Counted from the first letter of the stretch, positions 15,903 through 29,190 are shown. The stretch: DNA of 64,000 bases from Ceratodon purpureus (GCA_014871385.1 CM026427.1:1980068-2044067), one strand, 5' to 3'. Made by a program: numbers and translations. Notes: a model not told the origin generated them from the letters alone.

Positions 15903-18577
15903 AAAACTAGACTCTTTCATGATACAAGGTGTAAGTTTTTAAGTTTTAATGTATTTTGGTGGGAATAACTGTAAGATCTAGTACCTTACTTGTACATGTA
16001 CATGTATCCCAAATCTTAGATTCAAACTCCTTATTTTTTTGTGGGATCATATTGTTCAAAGTTAGAAAAAAAGTTTTTTCCCTTGTTGTAAAATGAGTTT
16101 CAAGTGTTTTGCAAGCCAAAAAAACCAATTTCAAAAGTAAATTTGAGTGAGGCTCTTCAAATTCTTGTTCCTAGGTGGGTTAGGAATATGTCCATGCACT
16201 TTTTCCCTCCTACAACATGTAAAATGCAAAGAATGCTTGATTTTTCACATTTATGTAAGTTGAAATTCAAAAATAAAGGCTGGTCTGTGATAGTAAAAAA
16301 GACACTAATGGAGAAATATTGGATTGAAAATCCAAGCGGTGAGATCATGCCTTCAAATTATATTTACATGTTCAAAAAACAAAACTTGAAAAAAAGTAAA
16401 ATCTCAATTTTTGGTGAATTTTTGAAGTTTCTGTGATCTGATTAGTTTTGGGCATATTTTGAGCATATACTGCAGTTTTGGGCAAATTTCAATATGCCCT
16501 AATAGTATTTTCAAACTTTGACTGCAAATATCTTCAAAAGTAGGAGGAATTGTGAAGCAAGAATGGTCTTGTTAGAAAGATATGATAATTGTTTATAATG
16601 TGCCAAAATTAAAGCTTCATCCTATAAAAATTGACGCTTAGCAATGCTCCTTCAAAGACCAAATCCTATGATAGAAAAATCTATAATTTGCTAGATTACA
16701 TTTTTCTAAAGCTTATAAGCGTATAAGTTTAAATTTTCAAAACTATTGGACTTAAAATTTTAAATTGAAATTTCTTTGAATTTTAAATGGAATAATAACT
16801 TTAGTCCTAGTAACTAATGGTAAGTGATTCTAAAACCATAACAATTGTTGTAGAACGACACTTAAGCGCACCAACAATGCAACCGCTAGCTCATGCCCAA
16901 AATAGTATCTTCTATGACAATTTATATATCCCTAAAATAAGGCGGTACCTGGTGTTCCTACCTACCTGCCTTAAATAGTAAAATACCCGGTTCAATGTAT
17001 TGTCAACTACTACTATGAAATCCAAATTCATCTGTTTCGTTGAACAAATTAAAAATGGCCGGATGATCGTTGAAGCAGCATCCTAACTTGGTAACTTACT
17101 CTGAATTAGTCTAGCAAACGAACTCTTATCTACATTATTCACCATTACTTAGTAGTTACTACCCAGTCACTCTAGCAAAGGAATACATTGACATATCCCC
17201 CAAAGAACGCAGTCATGTGAAGCGTACCAAGGTCTAATAATATTGCATTCTTGATCTCTATCACATCAAAATGGAACTACATACTATTGCAGGACTCATC
17301 CACTTAAGAAAGTGTAATTAGTTGATCACACCCCGAAACCTGGGTACGTGCATATGCGTATGCTTACGATATTGGTAGGTCATGCTTGAATGTTACTTTA
17401 GGAATGCATTAAGTTAAAAAGAGGGGGAGATTAAGAAAAAAACCATCCTTGCAGACAACAGAATTGCTTCGGTGCTCCTGACTAACTTAAACTTCTAGCA
17501 ACATGCAGCTTCCAATATGGACCTGTGAGACGAAGCATGGTTCTTAACCTGAAATTGTTTAACTTAAAACAAGAAACATGTGGACTCAAGATTGGACTAG
17601 TGACTGTTGAGATTGAGAGATGGGGTGCCCACAGATGGGGCTCACTGCCGAGCATGGGAGTCAATTCCTAGTAAACACTTCTCCATTTTTAGTCTCTACA
17701 TTGTGGTCGTTTACTTTGTGGACTGGTAGGTCAGCTTGAGGTCGCTGGCAGTCAAGGAGATGCTCCAAAACGCTAGCTCAAGATGCTCAAAAACGCTAGC
17801 TCGAGTACTGGAACAATCGCCAGGACCTGTATTTATAGTGCAAATTTAGTGGAACATTTTGAAGTTGACTAGACAACCTGCAACGGATGCTGTCATTCGA
17901 GTTTCTTTTACTGTACATTAATTATTTTACAGCTTGGCTGGCAGCTGTGCTGGGGACTGCATTGCAGCGTTGCGCGCCCTCGCATGAGAAGCAGCCAAAA
18001 TGAGTCCAGTGAGTTTCTCTTAATTGCATTTCTTAATTGCGATTACGCAGTAATGTGTGCATGATTGAGCGAGTTAACTAATTGGCTGCTTCTCAGTTAA
18101 TCTGAGCTGAATATTATATTGGCTTCTGATCCACTTCGCGAATGAGTATAACATGGACAAGCTCAGTTGAGAAGTGCACACCTTGCATTAAGACCCATCA
18201 GGTGTCTCATCGGGCCGGTAGAGCGGCCTCGGATCCAGTTACTGCATATCGCAGATGAGATTGGCGAGCTAGTTTTACAGACGGAGTTGTACTGCCAATA
18301 CTTCGATTGTGCACCTGTGGACACATCATTCATAGCCGTAGTATAGGACCAATTAGTGTTCTTCAGCAAGACTTGGCATTTTGAAGATTGAAGGTATACC
18401 TCGCTTTGCATATATTCCTCATGTCAATTACTAGGAGCTGGGCATTGTTTTCTGTTAGTGCTGTTAGCAAAGTAACAAGTACAATATTCACCATTACTTG
18501 GTAGTTACTGGGCAGTGGTAATTGATCAGGGGTTTTATGTTGAATGGGTTGGTTTTAGTTGTTGAATCGCGATGAAG
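15903..18577. other. Intergenic DNA upstream of the laccase gene
   Basis: About 16,020-16,500 is a diverged copy of the repeat seen at 480-760. The rest, to the TATA-like site at 18,578, has no recognised gene or structured repeat. Open frames here are short and do not resemble known proteins. Confidence 0.5.
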
Positions 18578-18584
18578 TATAAAT
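18578..18584 (+). promoter_or_regulatory. Possible TATA box of the laccase gene
   Basis: TATAAAT lies 277 bases upstream of the laccase start codon, a reasonable distance for a core promoter with a 5' UTR of about 240 bases. It is the best-placed TATA match seen, but AT-rich DNA gives such matches by chance. Confidence 0.35.
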
Positions 18585-18860
18585 CATTCAAAATTAAGGC
18601 CTGTCCAGAGACTTTAGGTGGCTGAAAATACCAGAGTTGCCGGTAGTCGGTCAGTGAATGATAGTCCGCATGACGTTAAAGGGTTGAGGTTTACAATTTT
18701 ACAGTCTGCTCATCACATATTCTTACTTGGCCTTCGTGTCTTCAGTGTTGATCAACATTCTATCAAGCCAACGTTCTGCAGTGAAGACAACCATTTATGT
18801 CAACGTGAATCTGCAATTTTTTCAATTGCAAACCATCCTTTTCAAACCTTCCACTAAAAG

Positions 18861-21576
18861 ATGGCCTTGATGGCCACCGACTCGATGAAACTTATTGCTC
18901 TCATCACCATGCTACTGGCCTTGTTTGCACAACAGGCGGTGGCCTGGAAGACACACTACCTGGATTGGGAGGTAAGTCCTTAATCAACTTACAATCTGCG
19001 CATGAGAAATCCTGTGTTCACATCAATTATTACAGTCTTTGCAGGGGTATAGGAATTTTGTCATAGTGTAGTCTCTTTTTAAAATTTAAGAGATCATTTA
19101 AAGGTGAGTAAATTGTTATCTGAAAATGCTACGGAACTTCATGTTCATAAACGACCTAAGAGCAGTATTACGGACTAGTGGTTGAAGGAAAATGAGCTGC
19201 AGGAAAGATTTTGTTTTGCTAACTAAACCACATGTGATGTGTGCTGCAGATCAAGAACGCAACATTCACCCGGAATTGTCACACTGTTACTGTAGCCACA
19301 GTGAATGGCAAGTTTCCAGGACCCACTGTGGAGATAAATGAAGGTGACACACTAGTTATCAAGGTGACAAACAAGCAGATATACCCTGTCACTATGCACT
19401 GGTGCGTAGACTCTCTTTGTTGATCCTGATCCCTCTCTTTTAGTTTTATCTGCATAAGTAGGCTACAAATTCATTCCAGAGATAAACTTTGACATATTAT
19501 CTGCTACTTTGGGCATAGTGATTGAAGTCACAATATAGAACTGTTGCAATGCAAGATTTTGAAATTGGCGATGTTGGACTGAGCAAGCTGGGTGGATGGC
19601 AACTGTGTCTGCAGGCATGGAATTAGACAGTTCCAAACTAATTATGCAGATGGACCGGCTCACATAACACAGTGCCCTATACAAACTGGTGGTTCATACA
19701 TATATGAGTTCACTGTGAACGCCCAAAGTGGGACATTTTTCTATCATGCCCATATCGATTGGTTGAGGGCCACCGTTCATGGTGCCTTGATTGTCCACCC
19801 CAGGAAAAAGCTGCCCCCTACTTACGGCAAAATTGAGCGAGAGATACCAATCATCATTGGTAAGTAGAAGAGATCATGTTTTTATTGTGGTACACCTAGT
19901 CTATGTTTGATCAAGTTCAAGGGAAGTTTCATTTGAATAAATACCAGGTTAAACTTTATGTCTGAAATGTCAATGGAGACCTTACTGAGCAATATTTGTG
20001 GTCGCCTTGCAGGAGAATGGTTTGGTATAGCTGCAAATGAGTACGAGAAGAGTTTCCTCAATACATTTCTTCCTAATGAGGCAGCAACCACTGTAACGCC
20101 TACTCTTAATGGCTTCCCGGGACCAAAATATAACTGCTCTAAAGGTGAGAACTCTTCCGCTCCAACTGATGTTAGATTTCAAGGTGCCTCCAGTTATCTT
20201 GGTATTTGAATCAATCTTTTATGAAAATCACCTCATTGTTTTCTTGAGACCAACGAGTTAATCACCCTGAATAGTGACGCGGAGTTTTCTTACTTCAAAT
20301 GGATTGGAATGATAGGTGCCCAGGTATTCAAAGTGGAGAAGAAAAAGACCTACTTGCTTCGCATTATAAATGCAGCCCTGAACAACGATTACTGGTTCAG
20401 CGTTGCAAACCATCAGCTAACAGTCGTTGGTGCCGATGGAAACTATTTGAAACCATTCACTATTACATATCTGCCACTTTTACCCGGACAGACTACAGAT
20501 GTGCTTGTACATACTAACCAGAAACCAGGTCAGACTCGCAGTATTTATCATTTTGATTAAGATTATGCCATTTTTCATTGAATTTCCTCCTTTATATTAC
20601 CGACCACCAAATATTAGAAATGGATCATACACTTTTTCCATCACTGTAAGATAATATTTTTGGATATGATTGTAGTAATTGTTGATTGATTCCAACATGT
20701 TGATAAACTCCTATTCTTTTTGCAGGTAAATATTATTTTGGTGTAAACGTGGGCCCAGTCCCCCTTGTGGGTCTTCCTCCCCCAAGAATACCAGCATTAG
20801 CAATGTTTGAGTATGAGGAAGCACGCTCATCAGCGTCTCCAGTTACACCCAGATTTCCGAATAATGTCACTCTGAGGCCCTTGGATCAGTACGTCAAGAA
20901 ATTGAGGGCCTACGGAGAATCCACCATGACTCTTCCAAGGAAGGTCCACAAAGACCTTGTTTACACGATCGGCACAGCCTGGGTGGACTGCATCGCATCC
21001 GAACCTTGTGTACAGAAGATTATGGGACAGATACAGAATATCACGTTTCAAGATCCACAGCACACTTCAATTCTTCAAGCTTACGCCAGCGGTGCGAACG
21101 GCGTGTACAAAACCAACTTCCCTGACCACCCGCCATCACTGAAACTGAATCTCACTGCACCTGATCCACATTACAGAAATGGAACACGCGACACTAGAGT
21201 GAAGATGCTGAACTTTGGTGACACTGTGCGAATTGTCTTTCAAAATGTCTTTGCTGCTGGAATACTGGACCACCCAGTTCACTTGCACGGCCATGATTTC
21301 TACGTCGTCGGCAGAGGCTACGGCATCTTCGATCCAGCAAAGGACCCGAAATCTTATAACCTGAGGAATCCACCTGCATACAACACATTTGGTGTTCCCA
21401 ACGGTGGATGGGTCGCTATTCAATTCTTCGCGAACAATCCTGGTGTGTGGCTGCTCCATTGCCACTTTGAGAGACACAAATCATGGGGCATGGAAATGGT
21501 GTTCATTACGAAGAATGGACGTGGCAAATCTCAACGTTTACTCGGGCCGAAACACCCCCTTCCCAAGTGCACTTAG
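18861..21576 (+). CDS. Laccase-like multicopper oxidase, six exons, secreted
   Basis: Apoplastic blue-copper oxidase of the laccase family (p-diphenol:oxygen oxidoreductase), with likely phenolic or lignin-like substrates. Exons: 18861-18971, 19250-19401, 19615-19859, 20013-20144, 20316-20528 and 20726-21576. Phases agree, giving 567 aa, the usual laccase length. The N-terminus is a signal peptide with a hydrophobic stretch, IALITMLLALFAQQAVA, in residues 12-28. Three cupredoxin domains follow. All four copper-ligand motifs are present: HWHG (split by intron 2), HAH in FYHAHIDWLRATVHG, HPVHLHGH, and HCHFERH with the methionine of WGM at the axial position. The second intron has donor GTGCGT and the fifth GTCAGA, both slightly unusual. 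The segment after the second domain (GVNVGPVPLVGLPPPR) is shorter and less like the common laccase sequence. The family is certain; the substrate is not. Confidence 0.93.
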
Positions 21577-23260
21577 CCGGAGGTGCCTGTTCTCAGTTCT
21601 TTTACAAGTTTGGTACTCTGGCCCATCTGGAAACTCAACTAAGTGATGAATACAGACCTATCTAATTAGTGTAGATTTCTCTACAGATTAATTTGTCACT
21701 CATTTTAGTGACCAAGCTATTATTTCGTACTCCCCATGCATTGAATACGTGCCACCTCATGGGATCCTTGGCATGTCAAGCCTGTGAGGGGAGCAATAAC
21801 GAGCCATTCATGGTTCGAATTGATGTAATTTGTCCTTTATCAAAATGAATTCTTTTCCGACTCTGAAAATTTTGGCTTGTTCATCTGTTATTACAATCCA
21901 GAAAATTGTGCGGTATGTGCTAGGTCGAGAGATCGATCGAAGAGTTTTCCTCGTCTTGATTGGGAATGTACGTGCACCTCGTTTCATACTCTTCACCCAA
22001 CGTTCAGACTTACTCCTCCCTCAAGTAAGCGTTTATACCCGAACAAGATATGCTTCCACGAAGTCATTCGTGGATTAGATCGAAGCGCTGAGTTGTTGAT
22101 GGCTCGGCTTCAACTGGATGCGTCCCAGAGGAGCTTGCTAGCTTCCTGAACTTGGTGCAATATTCCACTATCGTCCCGGAGGCATCCCTCATCTGTTTTT
22201 GCGACATGGTCCAGGTTTTGGATTACTAAACCAAATATGAAAGTCCCATACTACACTCTGCATTTTAAGACACTCTGCAACTGCCAACTACTTCTTCGTT
22301 CTCTGCCGCTGTATGTACAGTAGGGTCCAAGGTAGAATGGCGTTTTTGGTTTAACAGTGGAAAAAAATCAAGTCTGTCCACTTTGAAAAGCCTCTAGAGA
22401 GATCAAAAATTATTATTTTATCATAAATGTTTTACCTAAGAATCACCTTTAAGTTAATTATATGTGTGCCAAATTTCAAGGCCACGAGATCCACCAAAAA
22501 AAAGTCAATCAAAATCTACCATTGTGAAAAGTTTTTCACTGCTGCCAACTTTGACAGCCTCCCAAAAATTAAAATACCTTTTTCTTGCCATTGAATTCTT
22601 GGAACAAAAACCTCCTTATGTCAATAACATATTATAAATATTTCAAGGCCAAAAGATTAATACAAAAAAAGATATTAACAATATACCAACATGTGTAGTT
22701 GTGGGAAACAATGGGGAAAACCGTTTCCTTGCTACCAACGGTTGAGAAATTGTTTATATACCATGTATACATTGTCTATATACCATAGTATGGATAGAAT
22801 ATGATTTTATTCTATTTTGAGATGATTTGCATTCAAAATAATATACCAATTATATTTCATATAAAATGGGATCCATCGGATGGTAAGATACCAACTGTGG
22901 ATAATGGGCTATATCTAACAGCTAAATCAGTTCCAATTCTTGCAATCTGTCACTTCAAGAAAAATAAAAAATAAAAAAATACTTACAGTTCATGAGTCAT
23001 GTTGGGGCCTGCAATTCCAAAAAAAAGGCTAAGGTACAAATCGTACGGGAGGAAACTTGTATGAACGGGAGTGAGTTGAATGAATAGCATTGGTTCAAAT
23101 GAGCAAATGGTTGTCATATGAGGGGAAGTATGGAGAGTGGCAATAATGACTTTATAGCTTTGGATTTTGCTTTGGATATTCGTTTGGGATCTAGTTGGCA
23201 ATAAAGTATAGTGACATGGTACAATAGATGTAGTTCAATACTACCGGACACTAGTGCTTG

Positions 23261-23401
23261 CATTAGTAGAAAATGTGTACAACTACACCAAAGATGCACA
23301 CCAAAGAGTGACCAAGTGCACAAAAAAGTTTAAATTTTTGATGCAATTGGTCACTCTTTGGTGTTCATCTTTGGTGTAGCTGTATGCCTTTTCCACTAGT
23401 G
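23261..23401. mobile_element. CACTA-type hairpin MITE, 141 bp, TSD TTG
   Basis: The right end is CACTAGTG on the opposite-strand reading and the left end is the diverged CATTAGTAG. Inverted arms of about 55 bp share CTACACCAAAGATG and ACACCAAAGAGTGACC. Direct repeats TTG flank it at 23258-23260 and 23402-23404. A CACTA terminus with a 3-bp target duplication is typical of the CACTA (En/Spm) superfamily. The element is nearly all inverted repeat and non-coding. Confidence 0.75.
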
Positions 23402-24219
23402 TTGGAATTCCATAGTATTAGGGAAAAAACAAAGAAAAGAAGACTTTTCAAAAATAAATTGCCATATTTAAGAAAGTTGTGAAACTTCCTCTGGCTCTCT
23501 CCGGTTCTTCTGTGATTTGGGCCAAAATCTTCCTAGGTTGCAACCAAAATAATGGGGCTGCCAAATCTATAAAAGAAAAAGCTGAAAAAAATGATGAATT
23601 TTAATCAAAATTTACATCACGGATATCATTATGATTCCACCTTAATATGTCAAGACTTGTACTCCAATGTATGCACTAGGTGACGAAAATAGTTAAAATT
23701 TATGTGGAAGGTAGCATCCTATGATGGTGGGCAGTTCATACTACAAATCAAGAACTCATCCCATAGAGCTACAAAAATTTTGATCAATTTCTGGCATCAA
23801 TTTGTCATCGGAGGACTTGAATTTTCACTACCAAAAGAAATGGAAAATGACCAAAGAATTTAAGGTCCTCAAAAGGCCTAAAACCAGGCTTAGTGAATAA
23901 CATTCAAAAATCCTACAAATTTTGTGGTGACTGAGGCAAAAATGGTTCTTTCATTGCAAAACGAGGAGATTATAGGAATGAAATGCTATTTTAATTTTTT
24001 TAAACCACTTTTTTAATGGAAGGACAATGTTCCACAACTACCATTTGTAGGGAATCATTTAGAAATGAGCACACATGTTTTTTAGTACATAATCAATCCT
24101 TTGTTTTACACTTAGTGAAAAGCCCAAATGCTTTGAAAATTACATTTTTCTTGAAGTGTGACCAATGCATGAAAATATGACCATGAAGAGCTCACGAAAC
24201 ATCAACCTTTGGCAGTAGG

Positions 24220-24590
24220 ACGGGCACGCGTGAAATTCCTTATTCACTGGGTACCCAACGCCACGATCTGCTCTCTGCAGAATGGCTCTCCCCATTGGGT
24301 CCATATTCGGCCTCTTCGCGCCAGATTTTGCTAGCGGAGGCTGCTAGAGCGATTAGTGTTCCCAGATACTCAAAGGCTTCACCAACGGCATGTTGATGGT
24401 GGGAGTTAGGGAGTTTTGTTAGGTAGGATAGTCAGGTTATACATGAGGTAATTGAATCATAAACATAATTTTTGCCAGTCAGACCTCATGGTCTGCAGGC
24501 TTGGCTCGTTGAGGTGTATTTGTTCTTTTTGCAATGGAATTTTCACCATTTGTCTCAAAATAAAAATGTAAAAAAATAAAAAATATATAT
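24220..24590 (+). mobile_element. Possible truncated retroposon 3' end with A-rich tail
   Basis: Less AT-rich than its surroundings, and ends TTTTTGCAATGGAATTTTC, ACCATTTGTCTCAAAA and then A-rich sequence. The same terminal phrase occurs at about 1665-1715. This resembles the 3' end of a plant LINE-type retroposon, but no reverse transcriptase sequence is present. The left border is a guess. Confidence 0.4.
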
Positions 24591-24717
24591 GACCATGAAG
24601 TGTGACAATGTAATTAATCCATTTTCCTTGGTCACCGCTCTTGGCCTGTAATGTAAATCACCCCTAAATGTCATAAAATGGTGATGGGATCATCGGTAAG
24701 GGCATCGAACTTGTTAA

Positions 24718-27331
24718 ATGGATGGCGATGAAGAAACATTCGTTTCTCGGATGATGAACACACTTTCATCGCCTGCATTCGGAGCGAGAGCTCACAGGCT
24801 CAAAGCAAGTGTTTTCCTTCGATGCATCAGGATTTGCTCACTCGGAGCCTGGATATGGCGACCGCCTTGTTCCACCCCCTGGCTCTGCCTGCCTCCACCG
24901 CCGCTACCAAACCATGTGAGCCTCTTCTCTCCCTTGGAAGCTCCCTCTTTCCAAACACGACCAGACTAGTTAACGATCATCATATCTAGATAATATTTTC
25001 GACCACTCCATGTAACTTATCTAGCTTGATTTGAGCCAGAGCTCGCACTTGGGTTTCAGTTTCGGGGCTCAGCTCATTACAGTACTGGAACCTCTGGTTA
25101 AGTTGGGAGTTGAAGAGAAATGCTCATGTGTTATTTTTGTGAGGCTCAAGGATCATGTGATGCAACTGAGAATCGAATAAACCTTACCGGTGTAGAGCTC
25201 AATTCTATCTAGAATTCGGTGTCGACTGTGGTGCGTCCTGCAGTGGAGAGATGAAATGGTTTTGAGAAGTTGTAGCTAGGATGTGGTCTTGGGGTGTGGA
25301 CTGATAATTCAGCGGATGAGCAATGGTTGAGTGCAGGGGGATATTATGCAACAGACCGTTATGGTTGTGGTGAATGGCGTGACAGGAGGGCTAGGAGTTT
25401 GAGAAGTATTAAACAAATAGTGTGCTCAGTTGGGAAGCATCCACCTGAGGTTCGAATAGTTTCTGCCAAAAAACCTCGTTTTCTTACCATTATTTTCTTG
25501 TACAATTCACTGAGGTTTCTTTTTTCATGTGGAATCATGAACACTGGTTTGCTCTTCTGAGAGGTCCTCTGCTTGCAGCCACATAAGGATTTTTCACACC
25601 TCGAGGGAAAGCCTGCTTCAAGAAAACTGCCAAAGACGAAGAAGAAGAAAAGTGGAGGGAATGTTCAAGCATTGCCTGTTTTGATTACTGTCAACAGAAG
25701 CGATAGTAAGTGGAGTGACTCATGGAACACAGAACAAACCACAACATTGAAAGACCTTAATCTCGAAGACATTTCTGTAGATTCTAGTTTCCAGGGACCT
25801 GGAAAACTTCCCGCGGACATTGTGACGGTCGAGCTGGCTGTACAGAAGGTAACACTTGAATTTAAACCCTCACACATGGTATTGTTTCTGATACCCTAAA
25901 ATCTCATCCAGTATGTGAAGTGTGAGAAGATGTTCTTTGTGATGTCCATTTAGCTTTGTTATTTTCTTCTAGAAACAACGTTGTTTCTTCCAGACGGTGC
26001 CCTAAATGCACATCCAAGGCATTTGGGTTTTGACAGATTATCTGAGAAGATGTTTTGGGTGATGTCCATTTGGATCAATTGTATGTTTCAATTGTTGTTT
26101 GTTGAATAACATATATCTTGCCCACAACCAGATGGAGAAGAGTTGTGAGTATTCACGGCACTTGATGTGATGGGGGAGGGCAGAGTGGGTGGGGTTTTTT
26201 TGTGCAAGCGCAAGTACGCTCCACGGTGCAGCAACAATGCAGCCGGTGTTTTAAAAAGTATTCCTCCCCGGTAAATCCTCACCACTTTCTAGCCTTCTGC
26301 AATGCATTTTCACTGAATACGGTATAGTTCTCTACAACTAGTTTTGGGCTTAAACTGTTTTGATTCACCTGGCATCTGTCCATAGAGCTCTTTTGTGATA
26401 CATTCTTATGAGAAACATGATGAAATTACAGCTTTGTTTTTATGGTTGTCCTATTTTGCAGTTGAGTGGGTCATTCCAAGCGTGGTTGACACCCACACAA
26501 GATATGTTTGTGCATCCACAAGGCAAAAGTGAGGAGAACGGTGATCCAACTGTAAGTTGCCGATATTGCGACCACATCCTTGTTTTCAAGGATACATCAA
26601 AGGAGCTATTCTTTCCTTTGGAAAGATTAGTAGTTGTTTTAATTAGTGCAAAATTGTGGGCAGGCAGGCTGAGTTGAGGAGTTCATTTTTTCATTGATTG
26701 CTGACTGGTTAGATTCTTGGCTCTTTTTGCACAGGTTGTTTATTTTCCACTTGGGCAGGAAGTTGCTGACCTTACTGGAATGGTGCGAGACACCATCAGG
26801 CTTAGTTATAACCCCAAGGTGCAAACAGCTTCATTCAATTTTGCTTTTCAATTACATGAAAGTCGATTAGACATTCTTAGTTATTATTTCAGAGTCTCCT
26901 AACAAGTGGATACACTGGTAACTACGCAGGCAATCTGCTCTGAAGAGTGTGACAAGCTTGGACCCCGGACATGGGAGGGTAAGTGCACTTAATCTAACAT
27001 GGTACCCAAATATATTGTTGTTCTAAAACCGGAGAATTAATTTAGGAATGGCAGTACTCACTTCAAGTACATTGGGGTCCTAGAATTCTGTGCATGTGGG
27101 TGCGTCATAGATTCCGAGAATTTCTTATCCAGCCACTCTAAGTGTGTCTACCTTAGTTTTCACTTTCATCATCTCTGGCTGAACGCATTTGAATCCATTT
27201 TTTTGATCTTGTGTCTTGGTATATTGACATTCTTTGCTGCGTTTGTTGAACTTTGATCAGTTGGCAGTGGGCCAGAACGGCGAGTGGACAGCCGATGGCT
27301 GCCTTTGCTAAAGGCCAAGCAAAATCTCTGA
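24718..27331 (+). CDS. YceD/DUF177-like protein, probably plastid, six exons
   Basis: Predicted 253 aa from exons 24718-24915, 25579-25848, 26462-26551, 26735-26818, 26930-26978 and 27261-27331. All are GT-AG with agreeing phases. The C-terminal part (VADLTGMVRDTIRLSYNPKA, then CSEECDKLGPR and VDSRWLPLLK) fits plant DUF177/YceD proteins, whose members are needed for large-subunit rRNA accumulation in plastids. The CxxC pair usual before this region is not in the spliced model. An SCRYC phrase lies just inside the following intron, so the exon 3 border could be wrong or alternative. The first 66 residues are basic and hydrophobic and could be an organelle transit peptide. The first exon is the least certain part. 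The family call is tentative. Confidence 0.6.
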
Positions 27332-28246
27332 AAGGAGAAATTTAGGTGACTGATTTTCAAGGGTGTTTTTAGTGACATCTTCCGACATTTCTTTAAATTT
27401 GAAGTGATTCTTCTTCCATACATATAATTTGTTTAATTCTTTGGTGTCAAGAACTGGTACCGAAACCATTTGTTCAGTAATGGAATTATTAATCTGAACA
27501 CAGGATCGCACGGCAACTTGATTCCGTGTAGAAGACAAGCATTCAATTGTTTTACAGGATTGCTATTCAAGTGGCCTCTAATGTCTACTATCTGTGATTA
27601 AATTGGGAAAGCAAATTCATGAATTATCGAAGGATGCGCTAAGGAGTAATTCTTTGGTGCATTTAAGTATACAGGTCACCAGTTTGAATGTGTAGAAGAC
27701 TTGAGGAGGGCATGGATATGAAAAAAAATCTTTTATTGATAGTTGGTTTTATACTTGTTTATGTATTTATTTATTTTTATGCACAATAATTTATTGCCAA
27801 CATACTAGTCATGTTAACTTTCAAGTAATTTGAGGTTTCAAGTGAAAGTTATTTGAAAAGTCGTTTGGAATAGAAATGTGTGACTTAAGTTTTTTTCCAA
27901 AATAGGGTATCTTTTAGTCATTAAAACAACTATATCAATTGGTGAAAACATATATTGTGAGAAGAACATTGTATATACCTCATTGAAGCTTGTGAATGCT
28001 AAACAAACTATGAAAAATATTAGATGGACTTTATAAAATAAAAGAAGACTTTTTGAATAACATTATTTAATTTAAGAAACAATAAGGGGAGGAAGAGGGG
28101 CAGGTCCGCCATGTCATTAATATGAGGGTGAGGTTTATTGCCAGGGTTCGAAAACTAATCCTCAAGAATGGAAAATCGTGGTAATGCACACTTTTGGTGT
28201 ACAGTAGTGGACATACGTCATTCACTCTCGGAATTCTTCTCCAATA
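27332..28246. other. Intergenic DNA left of the large transposon
   Basis: AT-rich with no protein-like frame. It should include the 3' UTR of the preceding gene. It ends at the target-site duplication of the Mutator-type element. Confidence 0.5.
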
Positions 28247-28255
28247 CCAGCTTAT
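28247..28255. repeat. Left 9-bp target-site duplication
   Basis: CCAGCTTAT, identical to 49690-49698 on the other side of the 21.4-kb element. Nine-base duplications are characteristic of the Mutator superfamily. Confidence 0.95.
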
Positions 28256-28283
28256 GCGTCACGTTAACAACCCCCCTACGAAC
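28256..28283 (+). repeat. Left terminal inverted repeat of the Mutator-type element
   Basis: 28 bases beginning GCGTCACGTTAAC and continuing through ACCCCCCTAC. They match the inverted right end at 24 of 28 positions. Confidence 0.9.
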
Positions 28284-28480
28284 CCCAAAAATTGGACCTG
28301 TCAGGGAATTAGGGGCAGCCCGTGAAAAGGCGGCGGGGCCATCCCTGCCGGGTCATGGGGTCAGCCCGGGCCCGCGCCAGTGGCTCACCCGTCCCGGTCC
28401 CACCGCCCAGACCGGGTCCTGGGTGGCAGACCCGTCCCCGTCCATTGAAACCCGGTTTAGGATTAGGGATGACGGCGGAT
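28284..28480. promoter_or_regulatory. GC-rich left subterminal region
   Basis: A strongly GC-rich block with repeated GGGTC/GACCC words, for example GGGTCATGGGGTCAGCC. A comparable GC-rich block with the same words lies inside the right end (49,490-49,660). Such subterminal repeats often serve as transposase binding sites, which is inferred here. Confidence 0.5.
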
Positions 28481-28483
28481 CTC

Positions 28484-29190
28484 AGTTTAGGGTTACGTCC
28501 TACATTCATCAAACCTATGTCTTGCATTTGGAGCTGTCTTGCGTTCGGGGAAGGCATCTCTCTCTGTACTGCGTCGTCGACTGTGGTGCGACTACTGTGC
28601 ACCAACGGCAACAAAGATCCTGTCTGCACTCAGGTAGTGGGGCGTGGGGTTTCGGGTTCTAGTTTGGAGATGGAGGGTGATCAAGCGGCACCATGGAATG
28701 AAGGAGACGTAGCAGCATGGATGGGGGGTGATCAATCGCCATATCAGCATGGGTTCGTTTCCTCGCCAATTCCTAATTTCATTTTGCTGCCTTTCTTGCC
28801 ATTTGTTTACCATTTATTGCATGGCCTTCACCTTGTTCATGTAGGTTTAGGGTTTCCTATTTCTGGGGTTAGCAAGCATTCTCTAAGGGACGTTTGTTTC
28901 GGTGTATGACAGCTGAATGAAGAATGGGTAGGGCATGAGTACCTGGAGTGGATTGCGAATTGAAGGTTTAGGGTTATGCGAGAGGTAAGCTAGAAATTGC
29001 TAAGTGACAGCTTGATTTCAGTTCTTTGTTTTCTAGCTAGCTCGAAATGGATCGGGGTTTCCTGATATGAGCACAAAAGAGCCCTGGCACGCTATCTCTT
29101 TTTATTGCTTTTAGTATCCACGGATTTTCTGGTTTAGGGTTGCATGTTCTGTGCAAGGAGAATGGCTAAAAATCGATTTAGGGTTTGTTG
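28484..29190 (+). promoter_or_regulatory. Cluster of telomere-like TTTAGGG motifs upstream of U1
   Basis: At least five TTTAGGGTT words (near 28484, 28846, 28968, 29132 and 29178) plus a TTTAGGATTAGGG near 28455 lie in the leader of the U1 gene. They match the plant telomere unit and the telo-box promoter element of translation-related genes. A 23-bp duplication (29181-29203 and 29218-29240) follows. Transcription probably starts within this stretch. A spliced 5' exon around 29,333-29,550 is possible. Confidence 0.4.

Larger units (their letters stand above)
21577..24717. other. Intergenic DNA with a CACTA MITE and a retroposon tail
   Basis: The start holds the laccase 3' UTR. No protein-like frame was recognised. 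The two structured parts, a hairpin MITE at 23,261-23,401 and a retroposon-like A-rich 3' end near 24,590, are listed separately. Confidence 0.5.

Noticed and set aside
28309..28909. Open frames of 100-195 codons on both strands near the left end of the large transposon
   Set aside because: GC-rich repeat-word DNA keeps many frames open; the proteins are low-complexity and unlike U2's leader.
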